Below, piece by piece: positions 1-13,100 of a stretch of DNA of 64,000 nt. This stretch comes from Carallia brachiata (lineage: Eukaryota; Streptophyta; Magnoliopsida; Malpighiales; Rhizophoraceae): the NCBI GenBank assembly GCA_021464245.1, contig JADCRB010000048.1, positions 1,182,783 to 1,246,782 of the forward strand, given 5' to 3'. The notes under the pieces are model-generated. The model worked only from the letters and a program-made list of their open reading frames with translations, was not told the DNA's origin and made no database searches. Both the position numbers and the translations under genes were made by a program. The stretch's first letter is position 1. Each line of letters starts with the position of its first letter.

Positions 1-110
1 GAGTTTCTCATGTTGTTTTTCTTTTGATGCCAGCCTCTTTGTTGTGACACAGGAGAGACAACAGCAAGTACATAGAAGTGGGCTGGTAAAGAATTGAGAA
101 ACGATAAAGA
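1..110 (+). other. 5' leader of the RING-H2 gene with a probable leader-intron acceptor
   Basis: A pyrimidine-rich stretch ends in gtgacacag at about position 52 and is followed by purine-rich sequence up to the ATG at 111. This looks like the 3' end of an intron in the 5' UTR whose first exon lies left of the window. It is inferred from the splice-site pattern only. Confidence 0.4.
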
Positions 111-1244
111 ATGGGCGAAGTAATGGCAGCACGATATTGGTGTCACATGTGCTCTCAAATGGTCAATCCAATCGTAGAAATTGAAATCAAATGTCCGTTT
201 TGCCAAAGTGGATTTGTTGAAGAAATGACTGGCCGCACAAGGGACAATCAAGTTCTTGATCCTGATTATGGTTCCGATCATGCTCTTTCCCTTTGGGCAC
301 CATTATTGCTTGGTGTGGGCAACTCCCGTCGCCGTAGGAGGCTTAGAAGAATGGTTTTTGCAGAAGATGATGATGACAATGAAGTTGATGAGCCACACCA
401 TGGAGAGGAGACTGAATTGGACCGTGAAATTGAGTCCTTCGTTAGGAGGAGAAGAAGAAGCTCAACTACAATATTACAGTTGCTTCAAGGAATTCAAGCT
501 GGAATGTTGTCTGATTCTGAGAATTCTGAAGGAGATAGGGATTGGCATCCAGATAGAGATAGGGATAGGGATAGGGAGCGTTTCATTTTGATTAATTCTG
601 TTAATCAAACTTTCATTGTCCAGGGTTCTTACAATTCAAGTAATGGTCAAAATGAGAATCAGAGCCCCATTGGTTCATTAGATGATTATAACGTTGGGCC
701 TGGTTTGGATTTATTATTGCAGCATTTGGCAGAGAATGATCCAAATAGATACGGAACTCCTCCAGCTCGAAAGGAGGTTATTGAGGCATTACCCACTGTG
801 GCAGTTAAGGAGACATTGCAGTGTTCGGTGTGTTTGGATGACTTTGAGGTTGGCACCGAGGCAAAAGAAATGCCATGTAAACATAAGTTTCACGGTGCCT
901 GTATATTACCATGGCTGGAGCTTCATAGTTCTTGTCCTGTTTGCAGGTTTCAGTTGCCTATGGATGAATCCAAAATTGATTCAAGGAGCTCTGGGGATAG
1001 CGACAATCCAAGAGAGGATGATAATATGGTTAGTGACAGTAATAATGGTCCTGGGACTGGTGTTGAAGAGGGAGTTGGGGAAGGGAGAAATGCAAGTGGG
1101 AGGAGGTTTTCCTTTCTGTGGCCCTTCAATAGCTTGTTCTCATCTGCTGCAGCTTCTCAATCCAGTGGACACAATTTGCCATCAACCTGGTCATCCTCTC
1201 TCGCAGATGCCCCAGGGGACTCTTCTCAAAGAGATGAGAATTGA
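111..1244 (+). CDS. RING-H2 E3 ubiquitin ligase with N-terminal zinc ribbon (RING1/SIRP1-like)
   Basis: Intronless 377-codon gene. An N-terminal zinc ribbon has Cys pairs at about residues 11/14 and 28/31, the layout of the plant zinc_ribbon_9 domain. An acidic, Arg-rich linker follows. A complete RING-H2 finger lies near residues 238-278: C238, C241, C256, H258, H261, C264, C275, C278, with spacing C-x2-C-x14-C-x-H-x2-H-x2-C-x10-C-x2-C. The tail is rich in Ser, Gly and Asp. Plant proteins of this two-finger type are ubiquitin ligases that bind an E2 through the RING and choose targets with the flanking regions; the target here is unknown. No signal peptide or membrane segment is visible, so a soluble protein is expected. 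The ATG at 111 begins just before the zinc ribbon, and lack of introns is normal in this family. It is convergent with pyruvate kinase. Confidence 0.93.
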   Translation: MGEVMAARYWCHMCSQMVNPIVEIEIKCPFCQSGFVEEMTGRTRDNQVLDPDYGSDHALSLWAPLLLGVGNSRRRRRLRRMVFAEDDDDNEVDEPHHGEETELDREIESFVRRRRRSSTTILQLLQGIQAGMLSDSENSEGDRDWHPDRDRDRDRERFILINSVNQTFIVQGSYNSSNGQNENQSPIGSLDDYNVGPGLDLLLQHLAENDPNRYGTPPARKEVIEALPTVAVKETLQCSVCLDDFEVGTEAKEMPCKHKFHGACILPWLELHSSCPVCRFQLPMDESKIDSRSSGDSDNPREDDNMVSDSNNGPGTGVEEGVGEGRNASGRRFSFLWPFNSLFSSAAASQSSGHNLPSTWSSSLADAPGDSSQRDEN

Positions 1245-2837
1245 GTATCTTTTCGTTAGTTGCTATATTAGCCTGGCTTTTTGTTTAAATTTCTAGCCCT
1301 GTTAATGTACATAGTATCTTTACCTGCTGAAGATTGAACGTCAGAAGAACATATCGTGCCTTGATCATTCTGTTCCTTTCGTAGGATTTAGTCGAATCTC
1401 AATGTGTCCGATGATAACTCCGTGCAGCTGCTTTTGAATTTTTCCAATCGTATTTGCAAATGGTGAGGTGGATGGGTTTTTCAGCTTGTTTGAATTGGTT
1501 GTAGGAAGGCAGACCAGACAACCATTGTGTCGTGTCGGGCTGGTGTCGGAGTTCTCTGGCAAGTGGCAATTAGCATATAGAGAAAGACGTTTCGAGCACA
1601 ACACACCTCAGGCTTCAGGACGCCGGTTTTCATCAGCTATGTCGTGCTGCTGAGTCGTGCTGGATGGAATGCACGAGCTTAAAAAAAAAAAAAAAAGAAA
1701 GAAAGGGTGTCAACCCTCCTTTTTAATTTGTTTTTATGAAGGCCTCTTGGCTTTAGGAATCCGGTTCCTGAGATGCTCTCTTAGAAGATCTCATACGTCT
1801 TTATAAAAGCCTCTCGACTTTTGGGATCTTGCCTCTCCCTGTCCGTGATGTGTTCTTGCAAGATCTTCCTGGACAGCGCAATTAGGTCTTAGAGAAGGTG
1901 ATTTACTTGAGTAGCCCACTTTCGATAATCGTGCCTTGCTTCGCGCCAGATTCAGTGTGGTGGTGCACTTTTTTAAATAACAAGGAAAACTAGCTCTAGA
2001 ATGGCTGCTAAGCTAAGGAAGAGAGTAGGGAGAAATTCGATCAAATGGTGGGTATCATAAAATAATTGTCGCATTGGGGGCGTGATTTTTCAGCCCGAAC
2101 TGATTATCCAACCTGACAAGGGGGTAGGAGTAGGACTAGCTATTTGCCACACAGAAAGTTCCTGTAAGTCTCGTCACTACTTCAATCACACCCATGTCAT
2201 TCCTCGTGGCAAAGGTTCCTTATAATGGCTAAACAGCACTTCATAATGACTTCGGGGTGTCTGCTTGATGTTTATTTTTAGAAACTCATTATGCCTTTGA
2301 ACTCGGTACTTTGTCTGAAGGCAGGCACTGGGACTAATGAACCCAGGAAGTCGTGGCTAACTTCATTTCATTTTGTTATTGGTCATCAACAATACTGATG
2401 GCCTGGCGGCGGTCAAATAAGTTTTGAAGATCTCGAAATTCGTCACTGGAAATTTTGGAATCACGAAATCCTATTGGCTATTGGAACGCATACAAGGCTC
2501 ACATCAGGTAGCGCCTTATATATTGGCAATCGTGGAACATATATTTGCCCGTTAAAGTAGAGCGGCCCTCTAATGAGTTGACACTGACAAATTTTAAGCA
2601 ATCTAAGGATTCAACAAGCAATAATGTTATAAGTTTACCTCATCATAAACAGATGAAGGCCATCACAATGTTGTAATCTGATTCTAAAAAGGAACAAACA
2701 GGTAAATAAGCAAAAAACAGAAAAGAAAGCAAGATAGCTGCCATTATCACCGGCAGTAGGGCCTCAACAATTTATCCAAATCTAACAAATTCCAATCAAA
2801 ACAAAGTTTAAGCACATTGGCTCGGCACGTTCAATCA
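1245..2837. other. Intergenic: 3' flanks of two convergent genes
   Basis: This stretch lies between the stop of the RING-H2 gene and the stop of pyruvate kinase on the other strand. It should hold both 3' UTRs. A run of 16 A, slightly impure, starts near 1681. I see no supported coding region. Confidence 0.6.
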
Positions 2838-5040
2838 TCACTTCACAGTGATGATCTTGATTACAGATGCGGTTCCAACACGGTGCAGTGCCACAACAGA
2901 ATCTCCATTCTTGCATAATCCCTTTGCTTTGGCATGCTGAACGGCAAAATCCAAAGCTTCTTCCGTTGTCTCCGCATGAGAGGCCTTGGCAGATCCTGCA
3001 TACAAAATGGGCACCAAACCACGAAAGATAAGACTATGCCTTGCAGGAGCCTCATCACTGCACGACCAGTCAAATGAATCGGTCTTAATCTCAGGGACAA
3101 CTACAGACAAAATTGGCATGCCAGGCCGGTACTTAGCCACTAGTTTTGCAGTACTTCCTCCCCTGGTTAGTACCAGTATAAAAGCTGCTTTTGCAGAATT
3201 TGCTGTCCTAACAGCAGAAGAGGCAAGGCTCTCCAATGGGCTCATCGGGACAGGTGAATGTTGCATAATTCTCTTAAAGACATCTCCATAATCCAGCGTG
3301 CTTTCTGCTTCCACACATATTTTTGCCATTGTCCGAACAGCAAGTTCTGGATATGCTCCAGCTGCTGTCTCTCCACTCAGCATCACACAGTCAGTACCGT
3401 CAAGAACTGCATTGGCAACATCTGTAGCTTCAGCTCGAGTTGGTCGTGGAGATTTGATCATGGACTCCAACATCTGGGTTGCAGTGACGACAGGTTTCCC
3501 TTGGATGTTGCATTTGTAGATCATCACTTTCTGTGCCAGGAAAATTTTCTCAATTGGAATTTCCATTCCAAGGTCACCTCGTGCCACCATAAATGCATCT
3601 GTATTTGCCAAGATATCGTCGAAATTTGCCACCCCTTCCTGATTTTCAACCTACCATACAATTTAACACGAAAATGAAAAGCTAGCACCTCCCAATGCCA
3701 CTTATGTGAATTGCTTGAGTACAATCAATTCATGGTTATCTGCTTAAAACACCAAGTACATATTAGCATGAAATAGCTTTGCAGGATTCCTGACATGGAT
3801 TCTGAATTCGAATAAGTTTCAAGTTCACGGTCAAGTCATTCTAAATAGCAAAAACAGCGACCACCATATTGATGAATAACATTAGTATTACAATGCTTAC
3901 TTTATAACTTGTCACAACAGGCATGGGAATGCTACTTTAATGCTATTAAAATACCTTTGACATAAGAAGGATATTTTTCGAGTGCTCTCCAAGCAACTTT
4001 CGCACCTCCACAAGGTCCGAGCCCTTCCGAACAAAAGAAAGAGCAATCATGTCAATGCGATTGGGAACCCCCCAGCCCATGATATCTTCCTTGTCTTTCT
4101 CTGTCAGAGTAGGCAAATCCACTACGACTCCAGGAAGATTAACATTCTTCCTCTCGCCAAGAACTGCAGAGTTCTCGCATCGACATCGAACCAAGCCCGC
4201 CTGTTTGTCACATGATAAAACTGTAAATGAAATTGTGCCATCTGCACAGAGTATCACGCTCCCAGGCTTGACATCCTCAGCCAATTTTTTGTAGCTCATG
4301 CAAATCATATTTTCGTCACCCTTAATGCTATAGTCAGTAGATATGGTAATCTCCTGACCCTGTTTAATCTGGACAGGCTTTGCATCCTTTAAGAATCCGG
4401 TGCGAATCTCTGGTCCCTGCGACATTAAATGCAGGAAGAGAGAACCAAAGAATCAAACAAAATTTTTCCAATTGCAGTATCAAGAGCCTCATTCAGAATT
4501 CTCAAAACTTCCCACTAATCAGTAGTGAGCAGCGAGCGGAATTACATTTACCAAGATGATTATTCAATTGAGAGATCAGTCAATTGAATAATTAGGAAAA
4601 GACGAGAAAGCATAAATGTCCTGAACAACAGAAGGAGAACAAATAACAGTAACAATTAAAACGGTTATTTATTAGTTATAATAAAAAAATAAAAATAAAA
4701 ATAAAAATATCTTTTTTATAAAAAAATAAAAAAAAAAAAAGGAAAGGAAAGGAAAGAAAAGGAAAGAGGGAATGGGATTGATTGCCTTGGTGTCGAGCAT
4801 GACGGCACAGAGGATGCCGGTGTTGAGCATGGCGGAACGGAGGTTGTTGAGGGTCTCCTGGTGGTATTCGTGGGACCCATGGGAGAAATTGAAGCGGGCG
4901 ACGTTCATACCGGCCCTCAGCAGCTTTTCCAGCATCCCAACGGATCTTGATGCTGGTCCCAGCGTACACACTATCTTCGTCTTCGCCTTCCTCTCCTCCG
5001 CCCCGGTCCCCACGCTGCTGCCGTTTCCGTCGTTCATCAT
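2838..5040 (-). CDS. Pyruvate kinase, cytosolic isozyme (EC 2.7.1.40)
   Basis: Transfers phosphate from phosphoenolpyruvate to ADP in the last step of glycolysis. Exons on the minus strand are 5040-4786, 4416-3955 and 3650-2838, all joined in phase 0, giving 509 residues, the usual length for plant cytosolic forms. Visible motifs are the N-terminal KTKIVCTLGPASRS region, the LDTKGPEIRTG loop, the PK signature ILLMSKVENQEG with active-site Lys239, the Mg-binding ARGDLGMEI loop and MLESMIKSPRPTRAE. The signature is split by intron 2 exactly after Lys239. The ATG at 5040 lies 20 residues before the conserved core and no transit peptide precedes it, so the product should be cytosolic. Intron 1 has a GC donor (AAG|GCAATC) and a normal CAG acceptor; intron 2 is GT-AG. 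Confidence 0.96.
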
Positions 5041-6113
5041 TTTCTTGTTTTGCTTTTTCTTTTTTTCTTTTCTTTTTTTTAATTTTATTTTTTTTCTTCT
5101 TTTAATATATGTACTATATATATATATTATATTTCTGTGTGTCCTAACTCCAAATCCAAATCCAAACCCAAATAAACAAGCAAACAAAGAGGGCAAAACA
5201 AGAGACGTCAGATCAATCAGAAGAAGAAAGAAGAAAGAATCAGGCAGGAAGGAAGGAGCTAATAATTAGAAAGGAAACAGATTAACAAGAGATTGTTAAT
5301 AACTAATTCGATGATATTGCAAATCAATTTTTGCATCTTCTTCTTCTGATTCTGCTTCTTATTCTTAATCAAAATGGTTCAAATCAATCAAACGAAGTCA
5401 AATTATATGATTAGTGTTACTTAAACTTGTATTATACATACATACATACAGACTTAATAGCAAATATGGATCAGCCAAATACCAGGCAGGAGGGCTCCGC
5501 AGCCGCTTCGCCTCGCCTCCCCTCGTTTCCTCGCCTGTTGTTGTTGTTGTTGTTCTTGTGGGTTTTGTGCCCTTGCTCTTCGTCCCTCCCTCCCTCACGT
5601 TCTCCGATTGTTTAATACTAAAATGACTTCAACTTATTTGGTTACTTCTTATTATCATAATCATAAACAAATAAATAATAATATCATCCCTTATTAATTA
5701 TTTAAAATAAAAAAGCCAAATAAATAATTGATTAATTCAATTGGCACCCCGAGCCCAAGGGCTGTGGAGGACATCAGATCAGTTGCCCTTTTCTATATAC
5801 ATATATAGATATATATAGATATATATATATATATTCTTTCTGACTTTTTAAAATAAAATGAAAACAATATTATATATTATATACGTGCAAAAGCATTTCT
5901 TGCTGAACAAACAAAAGCCGCAACCCCCCGAACCAAAAAGCAAATCGGGGGAAGGGAAGTGATGTTCCATTCCACGCACGAATAATATTAGTATTATTAT
6001 TATTATTATTGAACCCTAATAATCAAATTAATGGATTAATTTTAAGCTGAATGGAAATGGGAACTTCCAAGTTAAAGTCAGCCCTTGCTCCCTTGACTTT
6101 GATCTCTCTCTAT

Positions 6114-6153
6114 CATGGCATGCCATGCCATGCCATGCCATGCCATACCATGT
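6114..6153. repeat. Pentanucleotide microsatellite (TGCCA)n
   Basis: Six to seven tandem copies of TGCCA with one altered unit at the right end, in intergenic DNA. Confidence 0.9.
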
Positions 6154-6510
6154 GCACAGATATCTCTTTGCCAATTTGCCATGCCCTGCCTGCCAGTTAT
6201 TATTTTGTTGATTTTTGTTTAAAATATTCTCAATTCCACTGTCCCCACCCCAAAAAAAAAAAAGTTTTCAGCATTCTCATGATTTACCAGAAAAATACAA
6301 AAAAAAAAAATATTCTAAACAATCAAAAACGAAAAAGAGAACTTTTGTCAATTTGGTCGGGTAAATGTATTGGGTATTATTTTCAAATATCTAAGTGTAT
6401 GGTTGACAATTTTATCATTTTTCAGGGACTTACCCATACGCAATGATGGCGGCGAAAATCTTTCTCTCTTTCTTTTTCCTTGTACTAATAACTTTTGAAA
6501 AATTAATGTA

Positions 6511-6538
6511 AATATATATATATATATATATATATATT
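6511..6538. repeat. AT dinucleotide microsatellite
   Basis: About 14 TA units, intergenic. Confidence 0.9.
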
Positions 6539-7634
6539 AATTTTTTTAAACTTAAATTAATTAATTAGTTGAAAAAAGCAAACAATTAGAGAAATCAAAA
6601 GTTTAAATCTTTAATCTCTCATTGACATATTGTCACAAAATAATTATACAATTCATTTAATATCGTTTGAATTATAAGTTCACGGCTAATACAAATAGAA
6701 ATTCATTATACAACTTAATTTTAGTAACAATAAAATATTCATACAATTCATCTAATAATATTTAATAAATTATTTATTTTTTAAAATTTTAATCACCTAA
6801 CCTTATATTACTTTAACATTATTTCATTATTACTTAAATGTTCATAACCAATATTTTTATTGTTAATAAAATTCAAACCTCTGCGATTCTAGAAAGTTTG
6901 ATTATGCTACCGCTTCTCGAACCCATGACCTTAACAAGAACGTGGATGCATTGCCATCAAGGCAATAAGGGGGTGGCTGGAATATTCCAAAAAGTTTGAT
7001 TCTCTGATTAGAGTTTTGTTATGCCCTGACTTTCAAACTTTATTAGAGTTTTTCTTTTATTTTTTTAACAAAACAGAATAAATAAATAAATAAATAAAAA
7101 ATTTATTTGTCATCTCATCTCTTGACCGAAATTGGAATTCTTGACCAAAATCGGAGTAAGTTCCGTTTAAATAAATAAATAAATAAATTCACAACTATCA
7201 ATGCTAAAAGGCATTTTTGGAATTCTAATCTGTTAAATCCTCATTAGTTCAATGCAAATAAATTATTTATTGTAATGAATCTCTCAGTCAATACGAGTTT
7301 AACTACTCTAAGCCGACATTGATTCCCCCCTCTTCAATTCACCGTCATAATTAAAAGAAGAAAAAGCCAAAAAAAAAAAAAAAAAACAGCGAAGGAAATC
7401 ACGACCATTGTCTGCAGTTTGTCCGAGGGGTGCGCTCCAGAACCTTAAACTTTCAACTTTCAAACAATGAGGAATCAGAAGGCCACATTAAACATGGCAG
7501 AAAATTATCTTCGAACTAGATTCCCAATCTCCATTTGCTTGCATTTATCCCAACAACTTTTGTTCATTGCGGGCAAAATTGATGATCTCCGAGTCCAAAG
7601 GGTTAGCATAGGCAGTCGATACCCTCTATAGTTA

Positions 7635-10096
7635 CTAAAGTTCATCATGCCCCTGTGGCTGTTCTCTGTTCATTGCCTCTAGTTTATCTTCCAATTCCTG
7701 TCACACAACAACCACCGGCCAGCATTATCAGAACACTGAGTGGAGGGGATTAATGAAACTGACGTTCAAATCTCGGCATTACCTTAAGCTTTTCTTCCAG
7801 GCAAAGAGCTGGGGTAGACAGCAATGCCACATACCTGGGTTGACACATGAAGAGTTAAAGCAGTCTCAACACACACACACAAACACGTGCGCGCACGCAC
7901 GCACACACACACACACACACACAGTCAGTCTTACTCGCAACGGCTTGGTTCATCTACATCTGTCACTTCATTTGTTAACCCACATCTAAGCTTGACCTAC
8001 AATATAACACGAACAGAACAGTTGTTATCACAACAGCCACTAAATCCATCCCTTCTTGTTTTAACTCCCATTGCACACGCTAAATCGTAAACAATTCAAT
8101 GCCAAATGCCCAACTATGGGTTGGGGATTCTGGAAGAGAAGAGACACCAGTTTCCGTTCCCTTGGCAATACAAGCTGCATGTCTCACTCTCTACCAATAC
8201 ACATTCATCAGACCAAATAATAGTCACCGTGCCCTAATAATTGAAGCAACGCCCTGAGGACATAAGTTCGGCTATGCCTCATAATGACAATTACAATATA
8301 TACCTTCATGCTTCTATCAGGCCCATTCCAGCATCTATCACCACTTGAAAAGATCATGGCTCGGTATGAATCTTCAAACTTGTCCCAGTTACTATTTACC
8401 GCCAAAAAAAAAAAAAAAGGAAGTTAAATTCTGTTAGCCAATGGAGTTGAATATCAATGTATACAAAAGAAAAGGGGATGCATTAAGTGATATAGTGAGA
8501 AGCACATATCCTTGGATATTTCTAGATGTGAATGCAAAAGGAGGAATAGCAATAATTACAATGCTCCTTTCAGGATCAGCAGAAACAGTATTGCAAAATT
8601 GACTAATCATGACTTATGATGCGTGCATAATCACAATCAATTATCTATTAGTCAAATTTCAAATTTTCTTGAGATCGTGCTTGCAGCAACAAAAACTGAA
8701 AGTCTCTGAATGTGAAGACTCCAAATGCAATAAACAGAGAACAAATATCATGGACACCTACCCCAGACGAGTAGTTGCGTGGCCCTCCACCTGGGAAGCT
8801 TGTTTAAATGGACAGACTTTGTAAACATACCTGAAGCAAGAATTTTGATGCCAAAAGGTAAGATAGTATATGATGCAACTTCAATAGGTGAACATAAAAT
8901 TATGATGACAAGAAGAACTTCCAGAGATAGATTCCTCACTTATTCTGTTTGCTCTCGAAACAACGGTTATAGAATGAGTAGAACTCCTTATCTTTTCCTG
9001 TGGTATTAAACTGTAACGTAAGAAAATGGAAAAAGGGTAGTGCAATGGGATATAGATATAAGACTTTCCAAAACTAACCAATATCATGTTTTAGCTTTTG
9101 CGTCAAACTTGATATTCTTGACTGTAATTTAGACAACTTCGTGCTCGACTCCTCATATTCCTTGCGCACACGAGCAGCATCTAAAGAAGCCAAAAGGAAT
9201 AGATAACCTGACTTTGAGCGCACATATCATTTAAATTATCAATAATAACACACAACTGATTGATGTACCTGTAATGTCCACTGGGGTCTGGAACAAATTA
9301 ACAGCTTTCAGGATGTTTCGAACAGTTTGTTGTATCTTCTCCAACCACGATGGGTTACTTGGGGAGGTTGCATCTAGCAATGTAGTCAACTTACAGAAAC
9401 TTAGAACCACAACAAACCAACGAAACCCAGGCTCAATTATGGCCCAAACCATCTCCTGATAAGTGAGTTATAAGAAGAAAAACAAATGATCTTAAAATGT
9501 ACTGGGAACAAAGAGTTTCAAACCTGGCAACTCAAAGTCATCATCAGAAGCAGGTTTGTACGAAGAAGCAGCATCATCGTGATTGTCGTAGGTTTCATCT
9601 GTGTCATCTTCCACCTCCACATCATCATATTTTCCAGTTTCATCATCAGTTTCTGAAGCATAGCTGTCATATTCCTCATCACGTGTGTCTTGTGGCATAT
9701 TACCCTGGTCTTCATGGTCAATTTCCTTGGCACTGCTGGGCCTCTCATTTTCCTCAGTATTTCCAGTCCAACGAGATGCAACAAGGCGGCCCAACTCTTC
9801 CTTTGACAATCCTTCTGTAGACTCAGGTATATCACCCTCCTGCAAGTAGCACACCAAGCAAGTGTCAAAAAATGTAGCAATCAGAAACACAGGAAGATTA
9901 TTAGGTGTTGCCAGTTAACTAAATCAGTAATTCAGATTCCGTGAAAACAAATTTCACAAACATTTTGAAAATCCAGACAAGTAAATTTTTCAGCAGGAGG
10001 AAAATAAGCATAAAGAGGAATGCCAAACATATAACCTCTCTAAAATTGCCAGCGTTTTCTGTTACTCTACATCCTCCAAGAAAATGAAACCGTCCC

Positions 10097-10127
<31 letters not shown>

Positions 10128-13100
10128 AAGCCTACCCTTTGTCACTAAAGTATTAGTTAAAACAAACTGTTCTCAACAATTCTTGTATCACGTAACTACC
10201 CTTCTTCAGTGGGTAAATAACGTAACTATAGGAAAAGCATTACCACTTTCATGCCTTGACCATGAGACACCTCACTTCCAGCATCATCATGAGCCTCAGA
10301 TACGACAGAGTCATCCTCGCTTTTTGGTGACACAGAATCATTTGCTTCTTCTGCTGCATGCTATAAGAAACATGAAAGGAGCTGACAGATCTAAGCTATT
10401 ACAGCAACAAGATGAAACCAATACAGAGTATAAATTTCTGACAACAAACATTTCTAGTCACCTGCTCCACTCCAGTAACCGTGGACCCTTCCAATTTTGA
10501 AGAATCAACACCCACTTCAGCTACAGGATCAGCAAGCTCTGCTGTCATATCCTATCAGAAGAGGAAACAAATGCACTTAAAATTAGCCATATACTGGGTT
10601 AGCTATGAACAGATGCGTGACTTTGTATCTACCTGCCAATGACAAATTTGCAGGAAGGATCTCGGTGAATAAGAACACATCCAGTTTGCAAGGAGGAGAG
10701 AATGCTTTCAGATTACATTCCCGTAATTAAAAAAGTCTCAGAAGTGATGGTTTCAACAGACTTCATAAGCTGTTGTAAATCTATCCTTCTTACTCTCTAA
10801 AATAAAACATCTTATGCACACCCAAATGCACAATGAAAAAAGAAATTGAAAAATCATCCAAGATTTATCATTTGTCTGCAACATAATGAAAAATATTACA
10901 ACTGTGCATGTTCAAACAGCAAACACAATTTAAGTTAACCTGATGTTGAGGAGAATCGTCAAGAACACCAATTCTATCGTCATCCAAGCTTTCCACAGTT
11001 TTGTCTTGACTTTTGGTATTATCATCTGTCGGGCCTTTTTCTTGCTTAGATTCATCCTCAACTTCACTATTTTGTCTATTAGCTTTTTCTTCAGCTTCTT
11101 TTCTTTCCTTTTCTTCCTTTTCTTTCTGCAGACGTTCCTTCTCTTCTGCCTTCTCTATCTGCTCTTTATGCTCTACACAAGGTAAATCAGAAAAATACCC
11201 ATGTGAGACTCGTGTCACCATACCTCTTAGAATATACATGCATGCAGAAACATTTTAATGCATATTTAGTAATGTGAAGAAATAAGGTTGATCATGTTCA
11301 CATCTTTATTTCAGTGATACAATTACAAGAGAAAACAGAGAGACAGAATCAGCGATAAAGTTGATCATGTTCATATTCGAGTTAGCAGCTCAGAAAAATG
11401 ATTTGGGTACCATAATGAGAATGATATTAGCCGAACACAATGGAACATCATAAAGACAGGCGAGCAGGAGCCAAAGGATATACCTTTAAGCTGCTGAACA
11501 AGTCCTTTTAGTATCTTCTCCTCATCTTTGAGCTTCAATAGCTCAGCCTCATCTTTGGCAACAGCTAGTTTTGCTTGTTCAACTTCCTGCTTTCTCAAAG
11601 CAACACCCTCCTTGTACGTAGCAATCTTTCTCCTCAACTTATCTCTAGCTACTTTCCCAGCCTCCCAACACGTATTTGGGCACTTAACTTGGCCATCATA
11701 CTCATCGCTCCCATCACAGCAATCTGGCGCATTCAGTAAGTAGAGATTAAAACACAAACAGTAGCCATGCATATGGAAGCAGAGAGGAAGGTTCAAATAC
11801 AAAAGAAATTCAAGCAAACACTCAGTTTTGACCCCTCATAGCATATCAGGGAAGACTTGAATTCTTATATGTTCAAGATTTAAATGGAACATGATATGTA
11901 AAATGCCGCCTCATGTAAACTATATAAAGGCAGAGCGTAATCATTGACCATTTTCACCTATAGCCTAACAACAAATAGACGCATCTTGTAAAGTGGAGAA
12001 GTGTTGATAATTTTCAAAACCATAGGTCAACTGATGTTGTGTGCTGAGGCAAAGCTGTTCAAATTCCCTTCTGAAAACATAATTCCTGGACCGCTAACAT
12101 TGCAGCATTCTGTGACTATGTAGATGCGTTAAGGAACCTAACTGCTAGAAAGCTAACCAAATTGCTCGTTGGGGAGTAGGGGCGCAGAAGTATGCAATAA
12201 CATAAAACTGGAAAGAAACAGAAAGGAAATCGTACCACAAATGCCATCATTGACTCTTGAGGAAAATATCATAACAGGAGCGTGTCCTGCATTTTGACAG
12301 TAGAATTTTCCTCCAGGGCAAGCTGATGTACCTATACTTACAAGACATATTGCCAATACATAACAGAAACAAGATTAAATTTAAAAAATACTAATAATAA
12401 TTTTTCATTCATTCAAAAGGGAAAGCCTCCCAGTTCCACGGTAACTAAATGAAAAACAAAAAAAAGAAATAAAAATGAAGAATGGAAAAAAAAGAAGAAA
12501 AGTTTGAGAAAGAAGATAAATTGAAGTTTACAAAATCACATGCAAATGACAAAGGGGACTGAAACGAAAGAAGAAAACCAATCTGCACCCAAAGAAAGGA
12601 ACAAAGGCAATCGCAAAATGCTTGGAGAGTTGACATTGAGCCCCCATTGCAGAAGAGAAGAAGAAGAAGAAGAAGAAGAAGAAGAAGAAGAAGAAGAAGA
12701 AGAAGCTTCAGGGGGCTGGGCTGCAGAAATGGGGAAGATTAACATGGGCATTGAAAAGGGGAAGGGGAAAGGGAGATTACCAGGCTCATCAGTGGCATCA
12801 GGGCAATCACAGAAGTCATCGTTGAGCTGAGCTTTGGTGAATTTCTTTGATCCATCTTTGCATTTTATCAAATCCGAAGACGAGATCTTGTAATAATCCT
12901 CATCTGAACCAAAAATAAAACCCAAAACTTACGCTAACATACATAAATACCTAAGTATAAAAAGAAAGGAAAATTGGGAGAGGGAGAGAGAGAGAGACCT
13001 TGAGGAGGGATTCCAAGGAATGGGTGATTGGGAATGGCTGATCTAACGATGGGAGCCACGTACAAGATCCCCAAAAGAAGAAGAAGAAGACCGTATCTTC

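Larger units (their letters stand above)
5041..7634. other. Intergenic: pyruvate kinase promoter and 3' flank of the glucosidase II beta gene
   Basis: AT-rich DNA between two minus-strand genes. A purine/pyrimidine-rich leader follows 5041, with AT microsatellites near 5800-5834 and 6511-6538, a TGCCA pentamer repeat at 6114-6153 and several AAAT runs near 7080-7180. An AT-rich module also found elsewhere in the window lies at 6754-6793. No coding region is supported. Confidence 0.6.

Noticed and set aside
6890..6970. Possible tRNA B-box near TTCGAACCCATGACC
   Set aside because: No cloverleaf, A box or anticodon arm could be built around it on either strand.
12540..12830. Plus-strand frame with a long Glu run
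   Set aside because: It reads a GAA microsatellite inside an intron of the glucosidase II beta gene on the opposite strand.
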